From Oceanicola sp. 22II-s10i (GTDB lineage Bacteria > Pseudomonadota > Alphaproteobacteria > Rhodobacterales > Rhodobacteraceae): a stretch of DNA of 64,000 nt. The first letter of the stretch is position 1; each line of letters starts with the position of its first letter. The stretch spans positions 186,001 through 250,000 of the forward strand of contig NZ_AQQU01000007.1 of the NCBI RefSeq assembly GCF_002210105.1. Reading direction: 5' to 3'. Below, piece by piece: positions 1 through 6,996 of this stretch. The position numbers and the translations under genes are program-made. Below the pieces are notes generated by a model that was not told where the DNA came from, ran no database searches, and worked only from the letters and a program-made list of their open reading frames with translations.

Positions 1-289
1 CATTCCCGTTCACGGTCAGCCAGGGCATCAGCGAATAGTTCTGAAAGATCACCCCGCGTTCCGGGCCGGGGCCGGTCACCGGCTTGCCCTTGTAGGTCAC
101 TTCCCCCTTCGTCGGCATTTCCAGCCCCGCCATCAGGTTGATGAGGGTCGTCTTGCCGGTTCCGGAGAAGCCGAGGAGCACGAGGAACTCGCCCTCCTCG
201 ACCGTCAGGTCGATGTTCCGGAGCACGTGCTTGGCATGAATGCCGTCGCCGAAGCTCTTGGAAACGTTCTTGAACTCGATCGCACCCAT
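1..289 (-). CDS. nrtD: Nitrate ABC transporter ATP-binding subunit (partial, C-terminus outside window)
   Basis: This is the energising ATPase of the nitrate/nitrite importer. Only the first 96 residues lie in the window. The Walker A motif GFSGTGKT is at residues 40-47, and the Q-loop glutamine is near residue 83 in VIFQNYSLMPW, a form typical of the NrtC/NrtD/SsuB/TauB group. The ATG lies 5 bases after the permease stop codon, so the two genes are almost certainly co-transcribed. The specificity call rests on the neighbours NrtA and NrtB. The exact symbol (nrtC, nrtD or nasD) cannot be settled from this fragment. Confidence 0.9.
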   Translation of the reverse strand, partial: MGAIEFKNVSKSFGDGIHAKHVLRNIDLTVEEGEFLVLLGFSGTGKTTLINLMAGLEMPTKGEVTYKGKPVTGPGPERGVIFQNYSLMPWLTVNGN

Positions 290-294
290 GTCGG

Positions 295-1377
295 TCACCG
301 ATTGTTCGAGAAGGTGAAGAGGGACTGGAGGGCAAACATCACCCGGTCCAGCAGGAAGCCGATGATGCCGATGGTCAGCACCGCGACGATGATCTTGGCC
401 AGCGACTGCGACGACCCGTTCTGGAACTCGTCCCAGACGAACTTGCCGAGGCCGGGGTTCTGGGCCAGCATCTCGGCCGCGATCAGCACCATCCAGCCCA
501 CACCGAGCGACAGGCGCAGACCGGTGAAGATCAGCGGCAGCGCGGACGGCAGGACCAGCTTGGTGATCTTGGTCCAGGTATTCATCTTGAGCACCTTGGA
601 GACCGAGACGAGGTCCTTGTCGATCGACGCCACGCCGAGCGCGGTGTTGATCAGCGTCGGCCAGAGCGAGCAGAGCGTCACGGTGATCGCCGAGACGAGG
701 AACGACTTGGCGAAGAAGCCGTCATTGGTGGCGTAGACCGCCGAGACGACCATGGTCACGATCGGCAGCCATGCCAGCGGGCTGACCGGCTTGAAGATCT
801 GCACCAGCGGATTGATCGCGGCATTCGCGGTGGCCGACAGGCCGGCGGCGATGCCGAGCGGGATCGCGACGACGGAGGCCAGCAGGAAGCCAAAGAACAC
901 GGTCTGGATCGAGGTCCAGATCTGGTCGTAGTAGCTGGGCGCGCCGGTATAGGGGATGTCCTTGACCTGGTCCGTCTTGCCCTGCTCGATCAGCCGCGCA
1001 TTGCGCTTCTCGACCCGGTCGTAATGGTCGGCGCGCTTTTCGGCCTTGGCTTCGGCGTCGGCATGCAGGTTCACCGCCTCGGTCCAGACTTCCGCCGGGC
1101 CGGGAATGGCGCCGAGCGAGGTCTGCACCTTGGGCGCCAGCGTGCCCCAGAGCAGCAGGAACGCCATGATGGAGATCAGCGGAACGGCCAGCAGCCGCCA
1201 GATGTCCTTGAGTTGCGCGCGGGGGTTGTCGCCCGCGGCGGCGCGCAGGATCGGGGTGATCCATGCGAGGCCGAGAACCTGGAACCAGGCATCGGCTTTG
1301 TTGATCCGCGTGAAGAGCCGGGCCCGCCGGGCCTCGCGCGCTTCAGTGGCAGCAAATTGGGGGTCGATCGTGGTCAT
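295..1377 (-). CDS. nrtB: Nitrate ABC transporter permease NrtB
   Basis: Inner-membrane permease of the nitrate importer, 360 residues. A soluble N-terminus is followed by a first membrane segment near residues 60-80, then a polar stretch rich in charged residues (about 100-145), then the BPD_transp_1 core. The core contains the EAA-type loop, seen as LSLGVGWMVLIAAEM, which contacts the ATPase. A longer open frame runs upstream to 1650, but it overlaps the hairpin-rich nrtA-nrtB spacer. I chose the ATG at 1377 because the protein that follows matches the expected family length. The gene follows nrtA and precedes the ATPase on the same strand. Confidence 0.9.
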   Translation of the reverse strand: MTTIDPQFAATEAREARRARLFTRINKADAWFQVLGLAWITPILRAAAGDNPRAQLKDIWRLLAVPLISIMAFLLLWGTLAPKVQTSLGAIPGPAEVWTEAVNLHADAEAKAEKRADHYDRVEKRNARLIEQGKTDQVKDIPYTGAPSYYDQIWTSIQTVFFGFLLASVVAIPLGIAAGLSATANAAINPLVQIFKPVSPLAWLPIVTMVVSAVYATNDGFFAKSFLVSAITVTLCSLWPTLINTALGVASIDKDLVSVSKVLKMNTWTKITKLVLPSALPLIFTGLRLSLGVGWMVLIAAEMLAQNPGLGKFVWDEFQNGSSQSLAKIIVAVLTIGIIGFLLDRVMFALQSLFTFSNNR

Positions 1378-1410
1378 TGGTCTCGGTCCGTGTTGTCGGT
1401 TGCGGATGAT

Positions 1411-1446
1411 CCCCGCCGCGCGTCCGGGAGAGTGACGGCGGCGGGG
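1411..1446 (-). other. Inverted repeat in the nrtA-nrtB spacer
   Basis: CCCCGCCGC at 1411-1419 pairs with GCGGCGGGG at 1438-1446, giving a 9-bp stem and an 18-base loop. No T-tract follows on the minus strand. It is more likely an RNA-stability or processing element, lowering nrtB expression relative to nrtA, than a strong terminator. Confidence 0.4.
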
Positions 1447-1474
1447 ACACGCGGGGCGTTGCGTCCAAGCGTAG

Positions 1475-1494
1475 GGTGCGTGCTTGCACGCACC
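1475..1494 (-). other. Stem-loop directly after the nrtA stop codon
   Basis: GGTGCGTGC and GCACGCACC form a perfect 9-bp stem around a 2-base turn, two bases beyond the nrtA stop. There is no T-run. Such hairpins after periplasmic binding-protein genes commonly protect the upstream message from 3' exonucleases, so that binding protein is made in excess over permease. That role is inferred here. Confidence 0.55.
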
Positions 1495-1496
1495 GC

Positions 1497-2864
1497 TCAC
1501 CCCTTGACTTCGTTGCCTTCGACGGTCTGTTCGCCCTTCAGCCCGATCGGCAGGCTTTCGAGGTAGGCGTTCGGTGCCTTGCCGTCGTAGGGGATGCCGT
1601 CGATGATGTCGGCTGCGGGGGTCGGCGCCTTGTAGCCGTCGCTGTCCCACGGGAAGTCGGCTTCGTTCGCCAGACCTTCGTCCACCAGCAGGCGCGCGGC
1701 CTTGAGGTAGATTTCAGGCTTGTAGACCGACTTGGCGACTTCGTCGTACCAGCTGTCCGCCTTCGCCTCGCCGATCTGGCCCCAGCGACGCATCTGGGTC
1801 AGGTACCAGACGGCGTCCGAGTAGTAGGGATAGGTCGCGTTGTAGCGGAAGAAGACGTTGAAGTCGGGAACCGAGCGCTTGTCGCCCTTCTCGTATTCGA
1901 AGGTGCCGGTCATCGAGTTCGCGATCACCTCGGCATCCGCGCCGACATAGTCGGGACGCGACAGGATCTCGACCGCTTCGGGACGGTTGGCGTTTTCGTT
2001 CTCGTCCAGCCAGATCGCGGCGCGGATCAGCGCCTTGGTCACGGCAAGTGTGGTGTTCGGATACTGCTCGGCAAATTCCGCCGTGATTCCAAAGACTTTC
2101 TCGGGGTTGTTCTTCCACAGCTCGTAGTCGGTGATGACCGGCACGCCGATCCCCTTGAACACCGCCTGCTGGTTCCACGGCTCACCCACGCAGTAACCGT
2201 AGATCGTGCCGGCCTCGAGCGTGGCGGGCATCTGCGGCGGCGGGGTCACGGACAGCAGCACGTCGGCGTTGATCTGGCCGGTGATGTTGTCCTGGCTGTA
2301 GTAGCCCGGATGCAGACCGCCCGCGGCCAGCCAGTAGCGCAGTTCGTAGTTGTGGGTGGAGACCGGGAAAACCATGCCCATGTTGAAGGGCTTGCCCTCG
2401 GACTTGTACTTGTCGACCACCGGCGCGAGGGCCGAGGCGGAAATCGGGTGCTGCGGCTTGCCGTCGGCGCCGGTCGGGATGTTCGGCTTCATCTGCTCCC
2501 AGATCTCGTTGGAGACTGTGATGCCGTTGCCGTTCAGGTCCATCGAGAACGGGGTGATGATATGCGCCTCGGTGCCGAAGCCGATGGTGGCGGCCAGCGG
2601 CTGGCCGGCCAGCATGTGCGCACCGTCCAGGGTGCCGTCGATCACGCCGTCCAGCAGGACCTTCCAGTTCGCCTGCGCCTCGAGCGTCACGAACAGGCCC
2701 TCGTCGTCGAAGAAGCCCTTTTCATAGGCCACCGCCAGCGGCGCCATGTCCGTCAGCTTGATGAAGCCGAAGGTCAGCGTGTCCTTTTCCAGGTCCAGCA
2801 TTTCGGCGAAGGCGGGGCTGACCAAAGCCGTGGTTGCCGCCAGTCCGATCAGGAGTTTCTTCAT
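1497..2864 (-). CDS. nrtA: Periplasmic nitrate-binding protein NrtA
   Basis: High-affinity periplasmic solute-binding protein of the NrtA/CmpA family, 455 residues. A signal peptide covers residues 1-20, with a basic start MKK, a hydrophobic core and an AFA cleavage site. Family motifs follow: [19 protein letters not shown] near the N-terminus, and [13 protein letters not shown] and YCVGEPWNQ further in. The start codon is preceded by a purine-rich AGAGAGGGA. It is the first structural gene after the attenuator-type leader at 2900-3025 and is followed by nrtB. Its paralogue NasS, encoded just upstream, lacks a signal peptide. Confidence 0.94.
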   Translation of the reverse strand: MKKLLIGLAATTALVSPAFAEMLDLEKDTLTFGFIKLTDMAPLAVAYEKGFFDDEGLFVTLEAQANWKVLLDGVIDGTLDGAHMLAGQPLAATIGFGTEAHIITPFSMDLNGNGITVSNEIWEQMKPNIPTGADGKPQHPISASALAPVVDKYKSEGKPFNMGMVFPVSTHNYELRYWLAAGGLHPGYYSQDNITGQINADVLLSVTPPPQMPATLEAGTIYGYCVGEPWNQQAVFKGIGVPVITDYELWKNNPEKVFGITAEFAEQYPNTTLAVTKALIRAAIWLDENENANRPEAVEILSRPDYVGADAEVIANSMTGTFEYEKGDKRSVPDFNVFFRYNATYPYYSDAVWYLTQMRRWGQIGEAKADSWYDEVAKSVYKPEIYLKAARLLVDEGLANEADFPWDSDGYKAPTPAADIIDGIPYDGKAPNAYLESLPIGLKGEQTVEGNEVKG

Positions 2865-2910
2865 CGTTCAGTCCCTCTCTCAGCCCCGGTGAAACGGGGA
2901 AAAAAAACGC

Positions 2911-2963
2911 AAAAAAGGCCGCTGCACATCCAGCCGTGGAAACGGCGGAGCGCGAGCGACCTT
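2911..2963 (-). terminator. Intrinsic terminator in the nrtA leader (attenuator)
   Basis: In the RNA sense, AAGGTCGCT (2963 to 2955) pairs with AGCGGCCTT (2923 to 2915), nine pairs with one G-U. A nested 5-bp hairpin (2933-2946) sits in the loop. Six T follow directly, and a second run of eight T lies at 2907-2900. The 5' arm lies inside hairpin P2, so this terminator and P2 are mutually exclusive. Confidence 0.82.
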
Positions 2964-2967
2964 GCTC
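2954..2967 (-). promoter_or_regulatory. ANTAR hexaloop hairpin P2
   Basis: In the RNA sense, stem GAGC/GCTC closes the six-base loop AAGGTC, with A at loop position 1 and G at position 4. The whole loop and three bases of the 3' stem are also the 5' arm of the downstream terminator. Confidence 0.75.
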
Positions 2968-2995
2968 AGCAAATCCCTGTCATTGGGAGAATTCG

Positions 2996-3025
2996 GTATC
3001 GGAACGCCCCGTTGCGGTCCGATAC
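2996..3025 (-). promoter_or_regulatory. ANTAR hexaloop hairpin P1
   Basis: In the RNA sense, GTATCGGA pairs with TCCGATAC (8 bp). After a C-U mismatch, CGC pairs with GCG around the loop AACGGG, which has A at position 1 and G at position 4. This is the upstream half of the paired-hexaloop motif recognised by ANTAR proteins such as NasT. Confidence 0.78.
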
Positions 3026-3029
3026 ACTG

Positions 3030-3059
3030 TCTATAGGGCGGTCCCGCTTTCCCGCGCAA
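3030..3059 (-). promoter_or_regulatory. Candidate sigma-70 promoter of nrtA
   Basis: TTGCGC (3059 to 3054) and TATAGA (3035 to 3030) are 18 bases apart on the minus strand. Both boxes match the consensus only partly. A start 6-8 bases downstream would put the 5' end of the message at hairpin P1, as expected for an attenuator leader. A nitrogen-controlled sigma-54 or NtrC site was not recognised. Confidence 0.35.
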
Positions 3060-3131
3060 ACGTCTTGTGGCCGGATCGGCCGGATTTTCGCTGCAGGGCG
3101 GCGACGGGCGGAAATTCTGCCGTTATTTTGG

Positions 3132-4304
3132 TCAGTCCGACGCCGAAGGATCGAAAATGCGGCCATCGAAGAACGCATCGGGCAGCAGGCTCAGGTGTCC
3201 CTTCTCGGACGAGACCGCCATCGGGACGCGAATCGAGCCTTCCAGTTTCTCCGACGCGCCGGGCAGATCGGCATCCGTGCCGGACATGTGCTGGCGGTAG
3301 AGATCGCTGCGGAACACGGCCCCCGCGCGGGTGACACTGTCCGCCGGCAGCCCGTTCGCCAGCGCCAGCCTGCGCGCGATCCACTTCGCCTGGCTGCGCC
3401 AGGGGAATGTCGCCGCCCCGTCGTGGAATTCGAGGAAGCCGTCCACATCCCGCATCTCGCCCTGCGCGGTGACGGTGAAATGCCCCGTCAGCGAGCGGTC
3501 GATCAGTTCGGGCGCGACATCGAGCCATTCGGGCCGCGCCAGCAGCTCCGCCGTGGCCGTCCGGCTCTCGGGCCGTGCCAGCCAGCGCCCGGCGTTCCAG
3601 ATCGCGCGCATCAGGCGGCCCAGCAGGTGCGGTTCGGTCTCGGCCCAGTCGGTGCGCACGGCCAGCACCTTTTCCGGGGCGAAGGACCAGATCGCCTTGC
3701 CGGGCAGCAGCAGCGCCCCTGCCCCCTGATCGACGGCCACCGACCCCCACGGTTCACCCACGCAGAAGGCGTCGATGTCGCCCTCGGCCAGCGCCTGCGC
3801 CATCAGCGGCGGCGGCACGGTGCGGATCTCGATCGTCCTGCCGGACAGGTCCGTGCTCTCGAACCAGTAGCGCAGCAGTTCGACATGCATCGAGAACGGG
3901 AATGGCACGCCGAAGACCATGCGTTTGCCCGCGACCCCCGCCAGCGCCCGCGCGGCGGCCACCGGATCGGCGAAGTCGAACCCGTAGCCGGTTTCCCGCA
4001 GACGGTCCGCAAGCGCCGAGCTGACGCCGATGACGTCGCCGTTGACCGACAACACCGACACGGCGGAAAGCGGCACGGTCACACCGCCCAGCCCCAGGGC
4101 CATGGCGACGGGCACGGGCGACAGCAGATGCGCGGCATCCACCCGCCCGAAGGCCAGCATATCGCGGACCGAGGACCACGACGGCGCCGCGATCAGGTCG
4201 AGCGTGATGCCCTCGGCCTCGGCAAAGCCCATTTCCTGCGCGATGATCAGCGGGGCCGCATCGACCAGCGGCACGTAGGCGACGGACAGCGTGACGGTCT
4301 TCAT
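3132..4304 (-). CDS. nasS: Nitrate sensor NasS (NrtA-like, cytoplasmic)
   Basis: A 390-residue NrtA/CmpA-family protein without a signal peptide: it starts MKTVTLSVAYVPLVDAAPL and goes straight into the binding fold. It shares the family motifs seen in NrtA, such as HLLSPVPVAMALGLGG and FCVGEPWGSVAV. Cytoplasmic NrtA-like proteins encoded beside an ANTAR protein are NasS nitrate/nitrite sensors. Without ligand they sequester NasT. The start overlaps the nasT stop by 4 bases, implying translational coupling and matched stoichiometry. Confidence 0.9.
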   Translation of the reverse strand: MKTVTLSVAYVPLVDAAPLIIAQEMGFAEAEGITLDLIAAPSWSSVRDMLAFGRVDAAHLLSPVPVAMALGLGGVTVPLSAVSVLSVNGDVIGVSSALADRLRETGYGFDFADPVAAARALAGVAGKRMVFGVPFPFSMHVELLRYWFESTDLSGRTIEIRTVPPPLMAQALAEGDIDAFCVGEPWGSVAVDQGAGALLLPGKAIWSFAPEKVLAVRTDWAETEPHLLGRLMRAIWNAGRWLARPESRTATAELLARPEWLDVAPELIDRSLTGHFTVTAQGEMRDVDGFLEFHDGAATFPWRSQAKWIARRLALANGLPADSVTRAGAVFRSDLYRQHMSGTDADLPGASEKLEGSIRVPMAVSSEKGHLSLLPDAFFDGRIFDPSASD

Positions 4305-4885
4305 CTCAGCAGCCCCGACGCGGTCATCAGCGCCTCGGCCACCTCGGCCACGCGGCGGCCCTGGTCCATCGCGGTCTTGCGCAGCAGGGCATAGGCCTCG
4401 TCCTCGCCGATCCCGCGCGCCTTCATAAGCATGCCCTTGGCGCGGTCGATGACCTTGCGCTCTTCCAGAGCACGCCGCGTTTCGGCCAGTTCGGTGCGCA
4501 TCCGGCGCATCATGCGGAACCGCGCGATGGCGGTGTCCATGACCGGCTTCAGCCGCTCGGGCCGCAGCCCGTCCACCACGTAGGCCGACAGCCCCGCCTC
4601 GATCGCGGCCTGCGACAGGTCGCCCGCCGGGCCCGAGACGAACATGGCGACCGGGCGGTCCAGCGGACCGGATGCCAGCGTCAGTTCCTCGAGCATGTCG
4701 CGGGTCGGGTTGTCGATGTCGATCAGGACCACGTCCGGTGCATGCGCGGCCACTTTGCGGGCCAGGCCCGAGGTGGAGCCGATCACGTGCACATCGTAAT
4801 CGCCCGCATCCCGCAGCGCGTCGACAATGCCGATGGCCCGGTCACGGTCCGGTTCGACGACGACGATGGTGAGCTTGGCGGTCAT
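4301..4885 (-). CDS. nasT: ANTAR-domain antiterminator NasT
   Basis: RNA-binding response-regulator-like protein of 194 residues. Residues 5-120 form a receiver-like domain (IVVVEPDRDRA, VVLIDIDNPT). A coiled linker follows, then a C-terminal ANTAR three-helix domain at about 133-190 (ERKVIDRAKGMLMKARGI, DEAYALLRKTAMDQGR). It is encoded immediately before nasS and upstream of nrtA, whose leader carries the paired hexaloops that ANTAR domains bind. In known NasST systems it is controlled by binding to NasS rather than by phosphorylation. Confidence 0.92.
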   Translation of the reverse strand: MTAKLTIVVVEPDRDRAIGIVDALRDAGDYDVHVIGSTSGLARKVAAHAPDVVLIDIDNPTRDMLEELTLASGPLDRPVAMFVSGPAGDLSQAAIEAGLSAYVVDGLRPERLKPVMDTAIARFRMMRRMRTELAETRRALEERKVIDRAKGMLMKARGIGEDEAYALLRKTAMDQGRRVAEVAEALMTASGLLR

Positions 4886-4980
4886 GATATCAGGGTATGG
4901 TCATGATTGCGGGAGGGGTGCAAGCGTCGGTGCATGTCCCGGCCCGGGGGATCACCGGGATGTCCATTTGTTCATCAACG

Positions 4981-6198
4981 TCAGGGGTTAACCCGCGCCC
5001 CGAGCGCCTGTCCGACCGCGCCGACCTCGGCCCGGATGATCCGCGCGATCAGGGCGCAGTCGTCGAGGCTGAAGGTCAGCGGCAGGCGCATGTCGATGAT
5101 CCCCCTGAGGATATGGTCGGTCGCGGGCATCCGTTCTGACGGGGCATACCGCCAGCTGTCGTAGCGCGAGGTGAAGCCCGTGGGCTCCGCGCCCCCGAAC
5201 CATTTCAGCTCGACGCCACGCTTCAGGCAGCGCGCCAGCACGTCCTTCACCGCCTCGTCCGGCCAATCGAGCAGCAGGACCTGGATCGAGGAACCGACGA
5301 AGTCCTCCACCTCGGGCCTGTCGATGACCGTCAGCCCCGGCACCCCGCGCAACCCGTCCTCGACGACTCGATACCGCGCCGTCCATGCCGCGCATTGATC
5401 CGAGAGCCGCGCCAGCTGGGGCCGCAGGATCGCCGCGCGCAGGTTGTCCATCCGGCCGGAGACGTTCGGCGTGTCGTATTTCACCGCCTCGAACACCTCG
5501 GGCGGCGGCGCGGCAAGGTGGCGGGGATAGAGCATGTAACTGCCCGACAGCATCACCGCGCGGGCCATCACGTCGGCGTCGTCGGTGATCAGCAACCCGC
5601 CCTCGCCCGAATTCATGTGCTTGTAGGTCTGCGTCGAATAGCACCCGATCAGCCCGTGGCGTCCCGACAGCGTGCCGCGCCAGCGCGCGCCCATGGTGTG
5701 GGCGCAGTCCTCGATCACCGTCAGCCCCTGCGCCTTGGCCAGCGCCATCAGCGCGTCCATGTCGCAGATATGCCCGCGCATGTGCGACAGCATCAGCACC
5801 TTGGCGCCCGCGGCCTTGGCGGCGAGGTCGTCGAGGTCGATCACCAGCGCCTCGGTCACGCCGACGAAAACCGGCACCGCCCCGACCGAGGCGATCGCGC
5901 CCGGCACCGGGGCCAGCGTGAAGGCGTTGGTCAGCACCCTGTCGCCCGGCTTCACCCCGACCGCGCGCAGTGCCGTGGCCAGCGCATAGCCGCCCGAGGC
6001 CACGGCCAGCGCATGGCGCGATCCCATGGCCGCCGCGAATTCCTGTTCCAGCAGCGCCGTCTCGCCCGCCTCGTCGCCGAGCGTGTTGTAGCGGTGCAGG
6101 CGTCCGTGGCGCATCACAGCGACGGCCGCCGCGATGGCGTCCTCGGGGATCGGTTCCTGCTGGGTGAAACTGCCGGTGAAACGTTCCATGCCGCGCAT
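4981..6198 (-). CDS. DegT/DnrJ/EryC1/StrS-family PLP aminotransferase
   Basis: A 405-residue fold-type I PLP enzyme of the sugar-aminotransferase family. The PLP lysine is in TQTYKHMNSGEGG, the classic lysine followed by GEGG. The cofactor-contacting aspartate is in VIEDCAHTMGA. Relatives transfer an amino group from glutamate to a nucleotide keto-sugar, or dehydrate it. No other sugar-nucleotide or polysaccharide gene lies beside it, so the substrate is open. A second ATG three codons in (MERFTGS) is an equally good start. It is oriented like its neighbours but separated from nasT by about 95 bases. Confidence 0.82.
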   Translation of the reverse strand: MRGMERFTGSFTQQEPIPEDAIAAAVAVMRHGRLHRYNTLGDEAGETALLEQEFAAAMGSRHALAVASGGYALATALRAVGVKPGDRVLTNAFTLAPVPGAIASVGAVPVFVGVTEALVIDLDDLAAKAAGAKVLMLSHMRGHICDMDALMALAKAQGLTVIEDCAHTMGARWRGTLSGRHGLIGCYSTQTYKHMNSGEGGLLITDDADVMARAVMLSGSYMLYPRHLAAPPPEVFEAVKYDTPNVSGRMDNLRAAILRPQLARLSDQCAAWTARYRVVEDGLRGVPGLTVIDRPEVEDFVGSSIQVLLLDWPDEAVKDVLARCLKRGVELKWFGGAEPTGFTSRYDSWRYAPSERMPATDHILRGIIDMRLPLTFSLDDCALIARIIRAEVGAVGQALGARVNP

Positions 6199-6230
6199 CC
6201 TTCGGGGCGCGCGCGCCCCGCGTCAATGCG

Positions 6231-6896
6231 TCAGAGCGGCAGCAGCCGCGCCACCACGCCCGGCAGTTCGTCGAAATGCGCGATCATCGCCTCGGGCTCC
6301 AGCGCCGCCGTGACATGGCCCGACGGCCCGAACCCCACGAGGACCGAGGCCACCCCCGCCGCCCGTGCCGTTTCCCGGTCGGTGCGGCTGTCACCGATCA
6401 GGCAGGCGCGCAGCGGATCGCCCCCGGCCCGGCGCACGGCCTCGCGCAGCGGTTCCGGATCGGGCTTGCGCACCGCCAGCGTGTCCGCCCCGATCAGCGA
6501 GGCGAAGGCGGCGCGCACGCCGAGGCGCGTCAGCAGCAGCTCGGCGAGCTTTTCCGGCTTGTTGGTGCAGATGCCCACGCGATATCCGCCGGCGACCAGT
6601 GCCGCCACGGCTTCCATCGCGCCGGGAAAGATCACCGTGTGGGTGTCGATCTCGCGCGCGTAATGCTCCAGCAGCAGCGGATATTGCCGGTCGACCTCGG
6701 CCTCGTCGCCCGCCCGGCCGATCCGCTCCATCCCGAGGCGCAGCATCGCCCGCCCGCCGTTCAGCGCGACCGCGGCATCATCGGGCCCCAGCTGATCGCC
6801 CACGCCCATATCCCGGAAACAGGCGTTCGCGGCGGCCAGCAGATCGCCGCTGGTGTCCGCCAGCGTGCCGTCCAGATCGAAGATCACCGTGCCCAT
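6231..6896 (-). CDS. gph: HAD-family phosphoglycolate phosphatase-like hydrolase
   Basis: A 221-residue HAD phosphatase. Motif I is FDLDGTLADTS, with the nucleophile Asp7 and acid/base Asp9. Motif II is the CTNKPEK segment, and motif IV is IGDSRTDRETARAAG. These fit the Gph/PGP group, which hydrolyses 2-phosphoglycolate, although HAD substrate calls are uncertain. The open frame continues upstream to 7154, but that part runs antisense to glmU. I placed the start at the ATG just before FDLDGT. It is divergent from glmU across about 100 bases. Confidence 0.85.
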   Translation of the reverse strand: MGTVIFDLDGTLADTSGDLLAAANACFRDMGVGDQLGPDDAAVALNGGRAMLRLGMERIGRAGDEAEVDRQYPLLLEHYAREIDTHTVIFPGAMEAVAALVAGGYRVGICTNKPEKLAELLLTRLGVRAAFASLIGADTLAVRKPDPEPLREAVRRAGGDPLRACLIGDSRTDRETARAAGVASVLVGFGPSGHVTAALEPEAMIAHFDELPGVVARLLPL

Positions 6897-6933
6897 GATG
6901 CCGCCCTGCCCCTGTTGTGCCCGTGTCGTGCCC

Positions 6934-6961
6934 TTGTGTGCCTCACCGAACCCGATAAAAC
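6934..6961 (+). promoter_or_regulatory. Candidate promoter of glmU
   Basis: TTGTGT (6934-6939) and TAAAAC (6956-6961) are separated by 16 bases, about 35 bases ahead of the glmU GTG. This is a weak sequence match in the only intergenic space upstream of glmU-glmS. Confidence 0.3.
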
Positions 6962-6996
6962 GGGCGCAGCCGAGACACAAGCGACCGGAGCCGCCC

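Larger units (their letters stand above)
2900..3025 (-). promoter_or_regulatory. NasT (ANTAR)-responsive attenuator leader of nrtA
   Basis: The untranslated leader of nrtA contains, in transcription order, a hexaloop hairpin (2996-3025), a 28-base linker, a second hexaloop hairpin (2954-2967), and an intrinsic terminator (2955-2963 paired with 2915-2923, then U-runs). Both hexaloops have A at position 1 and G at position 4, the hallmark of known ANTAR-protein RNA targets. The second hairpin and the terminator share bases and cannot form together. The expected logic is that nitrate releases NasT from NasS, NasT stabilises the hexaloop pair, and transcription reads through into nrtAB. The structure is seen directly; the regulation is inferred from NasT/NasR systems. 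Confidence 0.82.

Noticed and set aside
2865-3131. A small gene between nrtA and nasS
   Set aside because: The short frames here cross the hexaloop hairpins and terminator; the structured leader explains the region better.
1476-4394. A 972-codon open frame on the plus strand opposite nrtA and nasS
   Set aside because: It is an antisense shadow of two well-supported genes in high-GC DNA; its translation is low-complexity (Arg/Gly/Val/His-rich) and matches no family.
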